From: Collinsella sp. AF23-4AC
Lineage (GTDB): Bacteria; Actinomycetota; Coriobacteriia; Coriobacteriales; Coriobacteriaceae
NCBI RefSeq assembly: GCF_003462685.1
Contig: NZ_QRVE01000002.1
Location: 198,247-262,246, forward strand
Length of the DNA: 64,000 nt
Reading direction: 5' to 3'
Made by a program: the position numbers and the translations under genes. Below are positions 37,761-46,892 of this stretch, in pieces. Under the pieces are notes generated by a model. It did not search any database, was not told the origin of the DNA, and saw only the letters and a list, made by a program, of their open reading frames with translations. The number at the start of each line of letters is the position of its first letter. Within the stretch, counting starts at the first letter, position 1.

Positions 37761-39533
37761 TTAGAGCGCCTCCTCATCGAGCGGAGCGGCCATGGTGCCC
37801 TCGCCCGCAAGCGGCGACTTGTCGCGCCAGACGTTCTCGAACTGCTCCTTGTCGAGCACGTGGTCGCGCTTGGCGGCGACATCGGTCACCGTTACGCGGT
37901 CGGTGCAGGAGTAGCACGGGTCGAGCGAGCCGACAATCAGCGCCGCGTCGCCCACGGTGTTGCCGCGGAACATGTAGCGCAGGACCGGCCAGTTGCTGTA
38001 CGTGGCGGCCTTGGCGCGCCAGCGGTAGCACTTCTGGTTATTGCCGAGCATGGCCCAGTGCACGTCCTCGCCGCGCGGAGCCTCGGTGGCGCCGATGGCG
38101 TACTTGTGCGGGGTGTACTCCCAATCCGTGGTGAGGATGGGGCCCGACGGGCAGTTCTCGAGCATGGTCTCGATCATGTCGATCGAATCGTAGACCTCCT
38201 GGATACGCACGGCGGTACGGCCGAAGGCGTCGCAGGTGTCGGCCGTGGCGGCATGCATCTTCATGACGTCCGGATCGGCGTAGCCGTCGAAGGGATGGTC
38301 GAAGCGCACGTCGCGGGCATAGCCCGAACCACGCATGAGCGGGCCGACCGGCGAAAAGTCGCGGGCGATCTTACGGTCGAGAATGCCGATGCCGCTCGTG
38401 CGCTCAATAAAGTTGGGCGTGGAGAGCAAAACGTCGACGAGCTCCTGGACCTCGGAGCGCAGCTGGTGGATGGTCGTGAGCGTGGAGAGTTTCTGCTCGG
38501 CCAAAATGTCGCGACGCACGCCACCGATCACATTGAGGCCGTAGGTCTTGCGGTGGCCGGAGAGTTTCTCGGCCAGGTCCATGGACTTCTCGCGAACGCG
38601 GAAGAACTGCTGGAAGCCGGAATCGAAGCCGGTGTAGTGCGATGCGAGGCCAATGTTGAGCAGGTGCGAGTGCAGGCGCTCGACCTCGAGCATGATGGCG
38701 CGGATGTACTGCGCGCGCGGCGGGACGTGAATGCCCTGGGCGCGCTCGACAGCCTCGGCGTAGGCCACCGAGTGGGCGCAGCCGCAGATACCGCAGATAC
38801 GGTCGGCAAGGAACGTCACGGCATCATAGTTCAGGCGCGTCTCGGCGACCTTCTCCATACCGCGATGCACGTAGAACAGGCGGTAGTCGGCATCGACGAT
38901 CGTCTCGCCCTCCACGAACAGGCGGAAGTGGCCGGGCTCGTCGGAGGTGATGTGCAGCGGTCCCATGGGGACGAGCGTAGTCTCCTTGCCCTTGGTGTCG
39001 GCCAGGAATTCGTAGTTTTCCATGTCGCTCGCGGGGGCGGGGCGGAAACGGTAATCCATCGAATCCTTGCGCAACGGGTACAGCCCGCTGGGCCAATCGT
39101 CGGGAAGCACCAGGCGACGGCGGTCGGGCAGACCCTCGGGAATCAGGCCAAACATATCGCGCAGCTCGCGCTCGCCCCACACGCAGGCGGGGACGAACGG
39201 CGTCACGGACGGGAACGTCATCTTGGCGGGGTCGACCTCGGCACGCACGGTAACCCAGCCGGGGTCCTCCCCCTCCATGGAGATGACGTAGTACACGGCG
39301 TAACGGCCGCACAGGCTGCGCTCGTCGTTGCCGACAATCACAGGAATCCAGCCGTAGCGCTCGTAATACAGGTAGTGGACGGCCTCGGGCAGCTTGTCCT
39401 GCTTGACGGTGATCGTCAGCTGGTCCTCGCACTGCCATTCGACCTTCTCGATAGCGCCCGGCACTGCAGCACGCAGGGCCTCGACGTGGCTTTCGCAGCG
39501 ACGAGCGTAGTCCTTCTTTTCAGGTTCTGCCAT
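37761..39533 (-). CDS. hyfG: Hydrogenase-4 large [NiFe] subunit with fused 30-kDa domain
   Basis: Catalytic subunit that reduces protons to H2. It is 590 residues. The N-terminal NuoC-like domain (YERYGWIPVIVGNDER, FPSVTPFVPACVWGERELRDMFG) is fused to a NuoD-like domain. Nickel ligands are in ADRICGICGCAHS (about residues 253-265) and LDPCYSCTDR near 550. A 38-residue tail after DPCYSCTDR is the segment expected to be removed by HycI, encoded downstream. This split marks it as a true [NiFe] hydrogenase rather than complex I. Confidence 0.95.
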   Translation of the reverse strand: MAEPEKKDYARRCESHVEALRAAVPGAIEKVEWQCEDQLTITVKQDKLPEAVHYLYYERYGWIPVIVGNDERSLCGRYAVYYVISMEGEDPGWVTVRAEVDPAKMTFPSVTPFVPACVWGERELRDMFGLIPEGLPDRRRLVLPDDWPSGLYPLRKDSMDYRFRPAPASDMENYEFLADTKGKETTLVPMGPLHITSDEPGHFRLFVEGETIVDADYRLFYVHRGMEKVAETRLNYDAVTFLADRICGICGCAHSVAYAEAVERAQGIHVPPRAQYIRAIMLEVERLHSHLLNIGLASHYTGFDSGFQQFFRVREKSMDLAEKLSGHRKTYGLNVIGGVRRDILAEQKLSTLTTIHQLRSEVQELVDVLLSTPNFIERTSGIGILDRKIARDFSPVGPLMRGSGYARDVRFDHPFDGYADPDVMKMHAATADTCDAFGRTAVRIQEVYDSIDMIETMLENCPSGPILTTDWEYTPHKYAIGATEAPRGEDVHWAMLGNNQKCYRWRAKAATYSNWPVLRYMFRGNTVGDAALIVGSLDPCYSCTDRVTVTDVAAKRDHVLDKEQFENVWRDKSPLAGEGTMAAPLDEEAL

Positions 39534-39537
39534 GGTG

Positions 39538-41103
39538 CTAATTCACCTCACTTGTCTTGGTCTGGGAACTGAACACCATGCGGTAGAGAGGGGCCTCGTG
39601 GAGCTCTTCGACGCTCTGGTTCAAAACGACGGACGTTGCATCCTCGACGCCGCTCGTGATGGCGACCGGGGTGGCGATACCGAACCACATGACCACGATC
39701 GCGAGGGCGATCTCGGGGATGATCATGAGGGCGGGCACCTCGTGGCGCTTCATGCCCTCGGGCGCCTTGCCGAAGATGGACTTGAGCGCGATGCCGGTAA
39801 GGGCGAAGTACACGCCGGTGAGGCCGATGGCCACGAGCACGACCACCCAGATGGGACCGGACTGAACGCCGGCCACGAAGGTGAGGAACTCGGAGATGAA
39901 CAGGGCGAACGGCGGGAAGGCGGCGAGCGCGAGCAGGGCGATGATGGTGAGCGCTGCCGTGACGGGAGCGATCTCGACGACGCCCTTGATCTTGTTCAGG
40001 TCGCGGGTGTGGTAGATGTGCTGGATGTTACCGGCCATGCAGAAGGCGAGCGCCTTCGTGAAGCCGTGGAAGATGCAGTGCAGCAGGCAGGCGGCGATAC
40101 CGAGCGGGCCACCGATACCCAGGCACAGCGCGACCACGCCGACGTTGTCGACGGAGGAGTACGCGAAGCGGCGCTTGATATCGTCCTGCTTGAAGATGCA
40201 CAGGGCAGCCACCAGGATGGACAGCGTGCCCAGGATGAGCAGGAGCGTTCGCGGATAGGTGTCGCCCACCGTGATGATGGACAGGGAGTAGAAGCGGATG
40301 ATCACCAGCATGGCGCACTTGAGCAGCACGCCCGAGAGCAGCGCGGAGACCGGGCTCGGAGCCTGGGAGTGCGCGTCGGGCAGCCAGGTGTGCATGGGGA
40401 ACAGGCCCGCCTTGGTGCCGAAGCCGATGACGATGAACGCGAACGCGAGGCGCACGAGCATCGGGTCGAACTGGTCGGCGTAGGGCATGATGGAGGTGAG
40501 GAAGGCGGCCTCATGCGCGTTGGGCATGATATCGGCGGCGTTCGCGTAGATGAGCAGCGTGCCGAACAGGCCGAAGGCCACACCGGCGGTGCAGACCATC
40601 GCGTACTTCCAAGACGCCTCGAGCGCCTGCTTGTTCTTGTAGATGCCCACGAGGAACACGGTCGACAGCGTAGTGGCCTCGACCGCCGCCCAGGTGAGGA
40701 TGATGTTGTTGGACAGGCAGGCGAGCAGCATCGTGAAGACGAACAGGCTGAACAGCGCGTAGTACTGCTTGGTGCGCTCGGCCGGCATGGTCTTCTCCTC
40801 GATATCGATCTTGATATAGGAGATGGAGTACACGCCGGTGATGAACCCGATGATGCCTACCAGAAGGACGAAGATCGACGAGAGCGAATCGAGATGGAGC
40901 CACAGGCCCAAAGCGTCGATATTCTGCCCGCTCGAGAGCATGGTTCCCGCGGTGACGACCGAAAGGACAAGGGTCGCCGCGACGGAGATGGTGTTGAGCC
41001 CCGCGAAGACGTTGTAGGACGTCGTCTTGGGGAGCGCAGCCATAATCAGGGAGAACACGAGAGGACAAGCGAGCAGGGCGACCGTCAGCATTGAAACATC
41101 CAT
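39538..41103 (-). CDS. hyfF: Hydrogenase-4 antiporter-like membrane subunit
   Basis: NuoL/M/N-type proton-translocating subunit, 521 residues (E. coli HyfF is 526). About 14 membrane helices are seen. Marker segments are WAAVEATTLSTVFLVG (TM5 Glu), IGFGTKAGLFPMHTWLPDAH (TM7-8 Lys), SGVLLKCAMLVIIRF and ALAAFPPFALFISEFL. The gene separates Hyf-type (hydrogenase 4) complexes from the smaller Hyc type. It is tightly spaced: three bases from hyfE and four from hyfG. Confidence 0.93.
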   Translation of the reverse strand: MDVSMLTVALLACPLVFSLIMAALPKTTSYNVFAGLNTISVAATLVLSVVTAGTMLSSGQNIDALGLWLHLDSLSSIFVLLVGIIGFITGVYSISYIKIDIEEKTMPAERTKQYYALFSLFVFTMLLACLSNNIILTWAAVEATTLSTVFLVGIYKNKQALEASWKYAMVCTAGVAFGLFGTLLIYANAADIMPNAHEAAFLTSIMPYADQFDPMLVRLAFAFIVIGFGTKAGLFPMHTWLPDAHSQAPSPVSALLSGVLLKCAMLVIIRFYSLSIITVGDTYPRTLLLILGTLSILVAALCIFKQDDIKRRFAYSSVDNVGVVALCLGIGGPLGIAACLLHCIFHGFTKALAFCMAGNIQHIYHTRDLNKIKGVVEIAPVTAALTIIALLALAAFPPFALFISEFLTFVAGVQSGPIWVVVLVAIGLTGVYFALTGIALKSIFGKAPEGMKRHEVPALMIIPEIALAIVVMWFGIATPVAITSGVEDATSVVLNQSVEELHEAPLYRMVFSSQTKTSEVN

Positions 41104-41106
41104 GGC

Positions 41107-41760
41107 CTACCCCTTCAATTCGGTCAGGTCGTGGGAGTCGAGCGACTTGGTGTCGTTCCAAATCCTCACGACGACGGCGGACATGATGATGACGGCGAAG
41201 ATGGCGTCGGTGGCGATGCCGATCTCGATGATCTCGGGGGCCGTGGGCGCGAGCAGAGCGAGCGTCACGTGGCTACCGTTCTCCATAAGGCAGTACCCGA
41301 AGATCTGCTTGAGGATGTTGCGCTGGGAGATGATGCACGTGAGGCCGACGAAGAAGTGCGCGAAGCTGATGGCGAGGGCCGGAGTGGCCACCTCGGCGGT
41401 GGGCAGGCTCAGGCGCGTGACCACCGCGAAGCAGACGGCCACCTCCAGACCGGTGAGGATGATGGTCCAGGCCGGCTTGATGGAGGAGGTCAGCGTGCTA
41501 TCGGCAGGCGAACCCATCTTCTTGTAGGCACGGTTGAGAATGAACGGAACGAGGATCACCTTGGTGACGAAGGCCGACGCGGCCCACATGAGAAGCTCGG
41601 TGGCACCGGTGGTGAGGCCCAGGGTGAGCAGCACGCCCACCAGGACAACCGACTGGATCGCGTACCACTTGATGGCGGACGGGATGGTCTTCGAGACGAC
41701 CACCATGGTGGAGGTCACGATCAGAAGACCGCCCAGGATATTGACTAACGAATAACCCAT
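41107..41760 (-). CDS. hyfE: Hydrogenase-4 membrane subunit E
   Basis: A 217-residue protein (E. coli HyfE 216) with about seven hydrophobic helices and NuoK-like character in the C-terminal half: SFAHFFVGLTCIISQRNILKQIFGYCLMENGS. It is probably part of the ion-translocating arm. AGGAGGT precedes the ATG. The position between hyfD and hyfF is exactly as in hyf operons. Confidence 0.92.
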   Translation of the reverse strand: MGYSLVNILGGLLIVTSTMVVVSKTIPSAIKWYAIQSVVLVGVLLTLGLTTGATELLMWAASAFVTKVILVPFILNRAYKKMGSPADSTLTSSIKPAWTIILTGLEVAVCFAVVTRLSLPTAEVATPALAISFAHFFVGLTCIISQRNILKQIFGYCLMENGSHVTLALLAPTAPEIIEIGIATDAIFAVIIMSAVVVRIWNDTKSLDSHDLTELKG

Positions 41761-41770
41761 GTCCTACCTC

Positions 41771-43228
41771 CTAACCCATCCAACTAGAGGACAGAGGACC
41801 GGCGACGACGACCATGATCATGAGGACGACGAACACGAACGCCATGGCGCGCGGAAGGGGCTGGCCGGCGGCCACGGTCTCGCTCGGCTCACCGGGCAGG
41901 ACCTTACCCATCCAACGCAGGAACCATGCGAAGGTGGCGACGGTCTCGACGACCATGACGCACACGAGGACAAAGATGACCGTGTTGGTAGCACCAACCG
42001 CGAAGCCACCGGAAATGATCTGGAACTTGGAAAAGAACGTGCTCATGGGGGGCACGCCGGCGATAGCGGTCGCGGCGACCGCAAAGCCCACGCCCGTGAC
42101 CGGGTACTTCTTCATGAGGCCCTGGATCTTGGGCAGCATACGGGTTCCCAGCGTGAAGCTGAGAGAGCCAGCGATGAGGAAGAACAGGGTCTTGGTGAAC
42201 GCGTGGTTGAAGATGTGCTCGACGGCGCCGTTAAACGCCATCTGGCTTCCGAACACGGAGAGGCCCAGGCCAAAGAACACGTAGGCGAGCTGCGCGATCG
42301 TCGAGAAGGCGAGCAGGCGCTTCATATCCTTCTGGGGCAGGTACATGAGGAAGCCGAAGAGCATGGTCACGACGGCGTCGATGATGGCGACCCAACCGAC
42401 GATCTCGGGGATATCGCCGGCGCTCGCAAGAGCGCGGGCGAACACGCACACGCCGACCTTAACCATGGACGCGCCATGAAGGTAGGCGGAAACGGGCGTG
42501 GGGGCCTCCATTGCGGAGGGCAGCCACATGTAGAGCGGGAACTGGGCGGACTTGGCCCAAGCAGCGAACAGGATGAGCAGCAGCACGACGGTCTTCATAC
42601 CGGAATCGAGCTGGGAGATCGCGCTCAGCGCGAACGTGCCGGTTCCGGCGAACAGGAAGGCCGCGCCGATGTAGAGTCCCAGAGCGCCGATATGGGTGAT
42701 GATGAGCGCCTTCATACCGGCCTTCTTGGCCGTGGGCGTCATGTAGTAGCTGATGAGGCCCCAGGAGCACACACCGGTGATCTCGAAGAAAACGAGCTGG
42801 CCGACGATGGTGGAGCTGTAGGCGAGACCGGCCATGGCGCCGATGAACGTGGAGAAGTACACGTAGAAGCGACGACGGGGCGCGTCGGGATGCTCCTTAT
42901 TCTTATCGCTCATGTACGGGAACGAATAGATGACGACGAGCAGGCCGATAGCGACGAACGCGGGTGCGAGCAGCGTGCTCATCCGGTCGAATATGAAGCC
43001 CATGACCAAGGTCTGGCCCATACTCGCCCAGGTTACATCGACCGCGTTCATGCCGTTTCCGGCAAACGTCGCGGCCAAGCCAACGGAAGCGACCGTGGCG
43101 ATGCCGCCGGCAAAGGCGCAGATCCATTTAGCGTAGGGACGCGGCAGCATGACGATGAGCAGGGAGCCCAGCATGGGGACGGCGATCGCCACCATGGCAA
43201 AGAGGGACAAGCTCGATTCGATTGACAT
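41771..43228 (-). CDS. hyfD: Hydrogenase-4 antiporter-like membrane subunit
   Basis: A 485-residue NuoL/M/N-type subunit (E. coli HyfD 479). Recognisable segments are VFFEITGVCSWGLISYY (TM5 Glu), LFAAWAKSAQFPLYMWLPSAMEAPTPVSAYLHGASMVK split across TM7-8, and YLPQKDMKRLLAFSTIAQLAY. A long amphipathic helix of the NuoL type is not obvious. With HyfB and HyfF it gives three antiporter-like subunits, implying H+ or Na+ pumping during H2 formation. Confidence 0.92.
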   Translation of the reverse strand: MSIESSLSLFAMVAIAVPMLGSLLIVMLPRPYAKWICAFAGGIATVASVGLAATFAGNGMNAVDVTWASMGQTLVMGFIFDRMSTLLAPAFVAIGLLVVIYSFPYMSDKNKEHPDAPRRRFYVYFSTFIGAMAGLAYSSTIVGQLVFFEITGVCSWGLISYYMTPTAKKAGMKALIITHIGALGLYIGAAFLFAGTGTFALSAISQLDSGMKTVVLLLILFAAWAKSAQFPLYMWLPSAMEAPTPVSAYLHGASMVKVGVCVFARALASAGDIPEIVGWVAIIDAVVTMLFGFLMYLPQKDMKRLLAFSTIAQLAYVFFGLGLSVFGSQMAFNGAVEHIFNHAFTKTLFFLIAGSLSFTLGTRMLPKIQGLMKKYPVTGVGFAVAATAIAGVPPMSTFFSKFQIISGGFAVGATNTVIFVLVCVMVVETVATFAWFLRWMGKVLPGEPSETVAAGQPLPRAMAFVFVVLMIMVVVAGPLSSSWMG

Positions 43229-43244
43229 AGTTTCTCCCTTCTCC

Positions 43245-44168
43245 CTACACGCCTACGACGACGAAGACGAACGCGAGGACCGCGATGCCGACGACGGCCC
43301 AGGTCTGGTTACCGAGCACCTTGAAGCGCGAACGGGAAACGGAGTTCTCGAGCACGCCGCAGACGACGAAATCGACCAGGCACTTGACGAGGAAGACGAC
43401 GGCGCCCACGAGAGCGGTGACACCGATGGTCGCGGGCTCTCCCCAGGGGATGAAGATGGAGGTGAACCAAGCGACGACCACGACCTGCTTCATGCCCATG
43501 GCGAGCTTCATCATGGCCAGGGACGGGCCGGAGAGCTCGGCGAGCGGGCCCTCCTGGAGCTCCTGCTCGGCTTCGGCCTGATCGAACGGAAGCTTGCCGA
43601 GCTCCATGTAACAGGCGGCCGCGAAGGCGACGCCGGCGAGGATAACGGCGACGACGCTCGAGACGTTGCCCGTAACGATGTGCTGACCCATGGTCGCAAT
43701 GTCCGTGGAGCCGCACACGATGGCGACGGTGAACAGCGCGATGAGCATGGACGGCTCGATGAGCACGCTCATGAGGAGCTCGCGGATACCGCCGAAGCCC
43801 GCGTAGGCGTTGGAGGAATCCACGCCGGACAGCGCGAAGAAGAAGCGGGACAGCGCGAGCGCGTACATGATGGTGATGGCGTCACCAAAGACGGGCATGG
43901 GGCTCTGGAGCGTGAACATGGGCAGGCCCATGGCGAGCATAAACGACACCGCGAGGAACAGCGGCGGCATGATGCGCAGCACGAAGCTCGAGTCGGAACT
44001 CACGGACTCGGGACGCGCCATGAGCTTCGCGAGGTCCCGGTAATCCTGAAGGATGGACGGACCGCGGCGATTGTGCATCTTCGCGCGAATCACACGGGCG
44101 AGGCCGGAGAAGAAGGGCGCGACCAGCATGACCACGAGGCCCTGCGCCATCGCAAGAACGATGTTCAT
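43245..44168 (-). CDS. hyfC: Hydrogenase-4 membrane subunit C (NuoH-like)
   Basis: A 307-residue membrane protein anchoring the hydrophilic arm. NuoH-like markers are FFSGLARVIRAKMHNRRGPSI, LQDYRDLAKLMA and ELGKLPFDQAEAEQELQEGP, with the acidic loop facing the quinone-like pocket. The start at 44168 is chosen because GAGAGG lies seven bases upstream. Upstream in-frame sequence overlaps hyfB and is low-complexity Arg-rich, so it is not coding. Confidence 0.93.
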   Translation of the reverse strand: MNIVLAMAQGLVVMLVAPFFSGLARVIRAKMHNRRGPSILQDYRDLAKLMARPESVSSDSSFVLRIMPPLFLAVSFMLAMGLPMFTLQSPMPVFGDAITIMYALALSRFFFALSGVDSSNAYAGFGGIRELLMSVLIEPSMLIALFTVAIVCGSTDIATMGQHIVTGNVSSVVAVILAGVAFAAACYMELGKLPFDQAEAEQELQEGPLAELSGPSLAMMKLAMGMKQVVVVAWFTSIFIPWGEPATIGVTALVGAVVFLVKCLVDFVVCGVLENSVSRSRFKVLGNQTWAVVGIAVLAFVFVVVGV

Positions 44169-44185
44169 AATATCCTCTCCCCTCT

Positions 44186-46204
44186 CTAGACCATGACCAC
44201 GGCGAGCACGAGGAAGACCACGAGCGCCGCGACGATGTAGCAGATGTATACGGAGTAGTTGCCGCCCTCGATCTTGGAGGCGAGGCCGGCCAGCTTGTCG
44301 GCACCCTCGCTCGGTGCATCGACCAGGAAACGGTCGGGCAGGGGCTCGACGCCCTGGGCGACACCGGTGAGCTTCTGGAACACGTGCGCGATGGACCAGC
44401 AGATCTTGGTGCATACCTCGCGCAGGGTGTAGAGCGGGCCCATGAAGAGTTCGACGTCGGACGCGAAGCTCGTAGCGACGACGGGCATGTGCTCGTTGGG
44501 CTCGTAGCCGCACGCCCAAGGGTCGGTCTTCTTAGCGGGGGCCTTGGCGCCGAGGCAGGACCTCAACGCGAACGCGAGGCCGGTGAGGACCACGAGCGCG
44601 ATGGCGATCGCGGGGGTGGAGGTGGCGGCACCGGAAATCTCGTTCACGAGAGACACGCCCGAGGTGGCTGTGACGGCGGAGCCGGCAAGCACGCTCTGGG
44701 CGACGTCGCCCAGAACCGGGGCGATGACCGGGGAGCCGATTCCCAGTACCACGCAGATGGCCGCGAGGAGCATCTGCGAGAACAACATCGGAGCCGGGGA
44801 CTCCTTGGCGTTCGCGGCCTCCTGGGAACGAGGGCTGCTCGCGAACGAGACGCCGTAGGCCTTCACGAAGCACGTGACGGCCAGGGCACCGGTGATGGCG
44901 AGGGCGGCCGCGGAGGCGACGGCGAACACCATGACGACCGGGTCGGAGAGCGTCGAGATGTTGAACAGGGACTGGTAGGTGAACCACTCGGAAACGAAGC
45001 CGTTGAGCGGCGGGATGGCCGAGATGGCAAGGGCACCGATGAGGAAGCAGACGGCCGTGACCGGCATGCGGCGGAACAGACCGCCCATCTTCTCCATGTT
45101 GCGCGTACCCGTGGCATAGAGCAGGGAGCCCGCGCCGAGGAACAGCTCGCCCTTGAACATGGCGTGGTTGAGCGTGTGGTAGAGGGCGGCCATGAGCGCG
45201 ATCGTCGCGATGACGTCGTTGCCCAGGGCGTGCGCCGTCATGGACGCGCCGACACCGAGCAAGATGATGCCGATGTTCTCGACGGAGTGATAGGCAAGCA
45301 GGCGCTTGATGTCGTGCTCGTGGAGGGCGTAGACGACACCCAGGACCGACGAGATGGATCCGAAGACCAGGACCATGAGGCCCCACCAGAGCTGGACGCC
45401 CGAACCCGCGAGCAGGTCGAGACCGACCTTGAGGATTCCCAGGATGCCGATCTTGATCATGCCGCCGGACATGAGGGCGGACACGTTGGACGGCGCCTCG
45501 GGGTGCGCCTGGGGCAGCCAGGAGTGCAGCGGAATGATACCGGCCTTCGCGCCAAATCCGAAGAACGCGAGGACGAAGCACGCGGAGGAGACGGCGGGTC
45601 CAAAGTCATGCGTACGGAAATCACTGAAGCTGAAGGAACCGCCCACGCCGTTGGTCATGAGCAGGAAGCTCGCCATGATGAGAACGAAGCCGACGTGCGC
45701 GATGACGAAGTAGAGCCAACCGCCCCTAATGGAGTTCTTGTTCTCCTCGATAACGACAAGGAAGTAGCTCGTAAGGGACATGAGCTCAAAGGCGACCAGG
45801 AACCAGAACACGTTGTCGGCGGTGATGACGAGCATCATCGAGGCGACGAAGGTGTTCATAAAGAAGCCGGCGCGCCCGACCTTGCCCGGGTACTCGTCGA
45901 AGTAGGACAGACCGTAGATGAAGCCCGCAAAGGCGAGAATCGAGATGAGGACCACGATCAGGCCCGCAAGGCCGTTGAGCAAGAGCTCGAGACGGGCGAA
46001 CGGGAAGAAGAAGACCGTGTTGAGGGACGAAACGTCGCCAAGCACGGCCTCGAGGCCCGCGATGAACGACAGCACGGCCGCGACGGCGCCGATCAGGCAG
46101 CCGGCGGTCTTGGCGGCGTTGTCGGCCTTAATCAGCAGAACCGAGGCGAGCGCACCGATGCACGAGACGGCAAGCGATGCGATAAACAGCGTCATGCTAT
46201 CCAT
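44186..46204 (-). CDS. hyfB: Hydrogenase-4 antiporter-like membrane subunit
   Basis: A 672-residue protein (E. coli HyfB 672, HycC 608). The N-terminal antiporter domain has LVAFELMSLTSYFLVVIEENK, FGFGAKAGIIPLHSWLPQAHP and ALMSGGMIKIGILGIL, and AYHSVENIGIILLGVG follows. The C-terminal third (after about residue 480) has three to four extra helices and the segment DPWACGYEPNEHMPV, a Hyf/Hyc marker. It overlaps hyfA by eight bases. Confidence 0.94.
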   Translation of the reverse strand: MDSMTLFIASLAVSCIGALASVLLIKADNAAKTAGCLIGAVAAVLSFIAGLEAVLGDVSSLNTVFFFPFARLELLLNGLAGLIVVLISILAFAGFIYGLSYFDEYPGKVGRAGFFMNTFVASMMLVITADNVFWFLVAFELMSLTSYFLVVIEENKNSIRGGWLYFVIAHVGFVLIMASFLLMTNGVGGSFSFSDFRTHDFGPAVSSACFVLAFFGFGAKAGIIPLHSWLPQAHPEAPSNVSALMSGGMIKIGILGILKVGLDLLAGSGVQLWWGLMVLVFGSISSVLGVVYALHEHDIKRLLAYHSVENIGIILLGVGASMTAHALGNDVIATIALMAALYHTLNHAMFKGELFLGAGSLLYATGTRNMEKMGGLFRRMPVTAVCFLIGALAISAIPPLNGFVSEWFTYQSLFNISTLSDPVVMVFAVASAAALAITGALAVTCFVKAYGVSFASSPRSQEAANAKESPAPMLFSQMLLAAICVVLGIGSPVIAPVLGDVAQSVLAGSAVTATSGVSLVNEISGAATSTPAIAIALVVLTGLAFALRSCLGAKAPAKKTDPWACGYEPNEHMPVVATSFASDVELFMGPLYTLREVCTKICWSIAHVFQKLTGVAQGVEPLPDRFLVDAPSEGADKLAGLASKIEGGNYSVYICYIVAALVVFLVLAVVMV

Positions 46205-46814
46205 TGTTTACGCTCCCTTCTGCTTTCTCGGACAGACCCTGGGCCACAGCGGTAACGTCGACGACCGGACCGTTTTCGATCGAGCGCAGGCGCTTGGCCT
46301 CGTCGAGCTCGCGATCGGCCGCGCCGCCCATGACAGTCAGCGCCTTGGTGGGGCACGCCGCCACACAATGCGGACCGTCCGGATCGAAGGCGCACAGGTC
46401 GCACTTAACAGCGCAGGTGTACTGGCCGGGAGCCCACGTAAGCAGGCTGCTCAGGGACTTAGGATACGAAGGCGTCGGGTCGCACATGCCTGCGACACCG
46501 GCGATAGACGTGCCATCGGGATGGATGGCTCCGAAGGGGCACGCGATGGCGCACAGCCTGCACCCGATGCACTCCTGCTCCTTGACGTGGATGCGATCGC
46601 CATCGTGCTCGATGGCATTCACCGGGCAGACCTCGGCGCAGGGGGCACCCTCGCAATGGTGGCAGGCAAGGGCGGCCGAAATACCGCCGGTCTTCACGAG
46701 CGCCAGGCGCGGCGTATCCTGAAGACCCTGCATCCGGTGGGCGTCGGCACAGGCGGACTGGCATGTTCCGCAACCGATGCACCTCTCCGGGTTGATGTCG
46801 ATGAAGCGGTTCAT
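46197..46814 (-). CDS. hyfA: Hydrogenase-4 four-cluster ferredoxin subunit
   Basis: A 205-residue polyferredoxin (E. coli HyfA 205) that takes electrons from the formate dehydrogenase. Four [4Fe-4S] motifs are present: CIGCGTCQSACADAH, CHHCEGAPCAEVCP, CIGCRLCAIACPFGA and CDLCAFDPDGPHCVAACP. The start at 46814 has GGAAG upstream; a GTG two codons earlier is possible. It is separated from fdhF by a strong hairpin. Confidence 0.93.
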   Translation of the reverse strand: MNRFIDINPERCIGCGTCQSACADAHRMQGLQDTPRLALVKTGGISAALACHHCEGAPCAEVCPVNAIEHDGDRIHVKEQECIGCRLCAIACPFGAIHPDGTSIAGVAGMCDPTPSYPKSLSSLLTWAPGQYTCAVKCDLCAFDPDGPHCVAACPTKALTVMGGAADRELDEAKRLRSIENGPVVDVTAVAQGLSEKAEGSVNNG

Positions 46815-46836
46815 CCCCACTTCCTTTCAAAATAAC

Positions 46837-46871
46837 GGGCCGGGCTCCCGAACGTACGGGACGCCCGGCCC
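46837..46871 (-). terminator. Intercistronic hairpin between fdhF and hyfA
   Basis: Minus-strand stem GGGCCGGGC/GCCCGGCCC with an inner CCCG/CGGG helix. It is followed by GTTATTTTG, a poor T-run. It probably attenuates or processes the transcript rather than ending it. Confidence 0.6.
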
Positions 46872-46892
46872 AAAAAGCCAACGAGAACGGGA

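Noticed and set aside
43245-44519. A longer hyfC start upstream of 44168.
   Set aside because: The extension is Arg-rich shadow sequence inside hyfB, and the ATG at 44168 has a good ribosome site.
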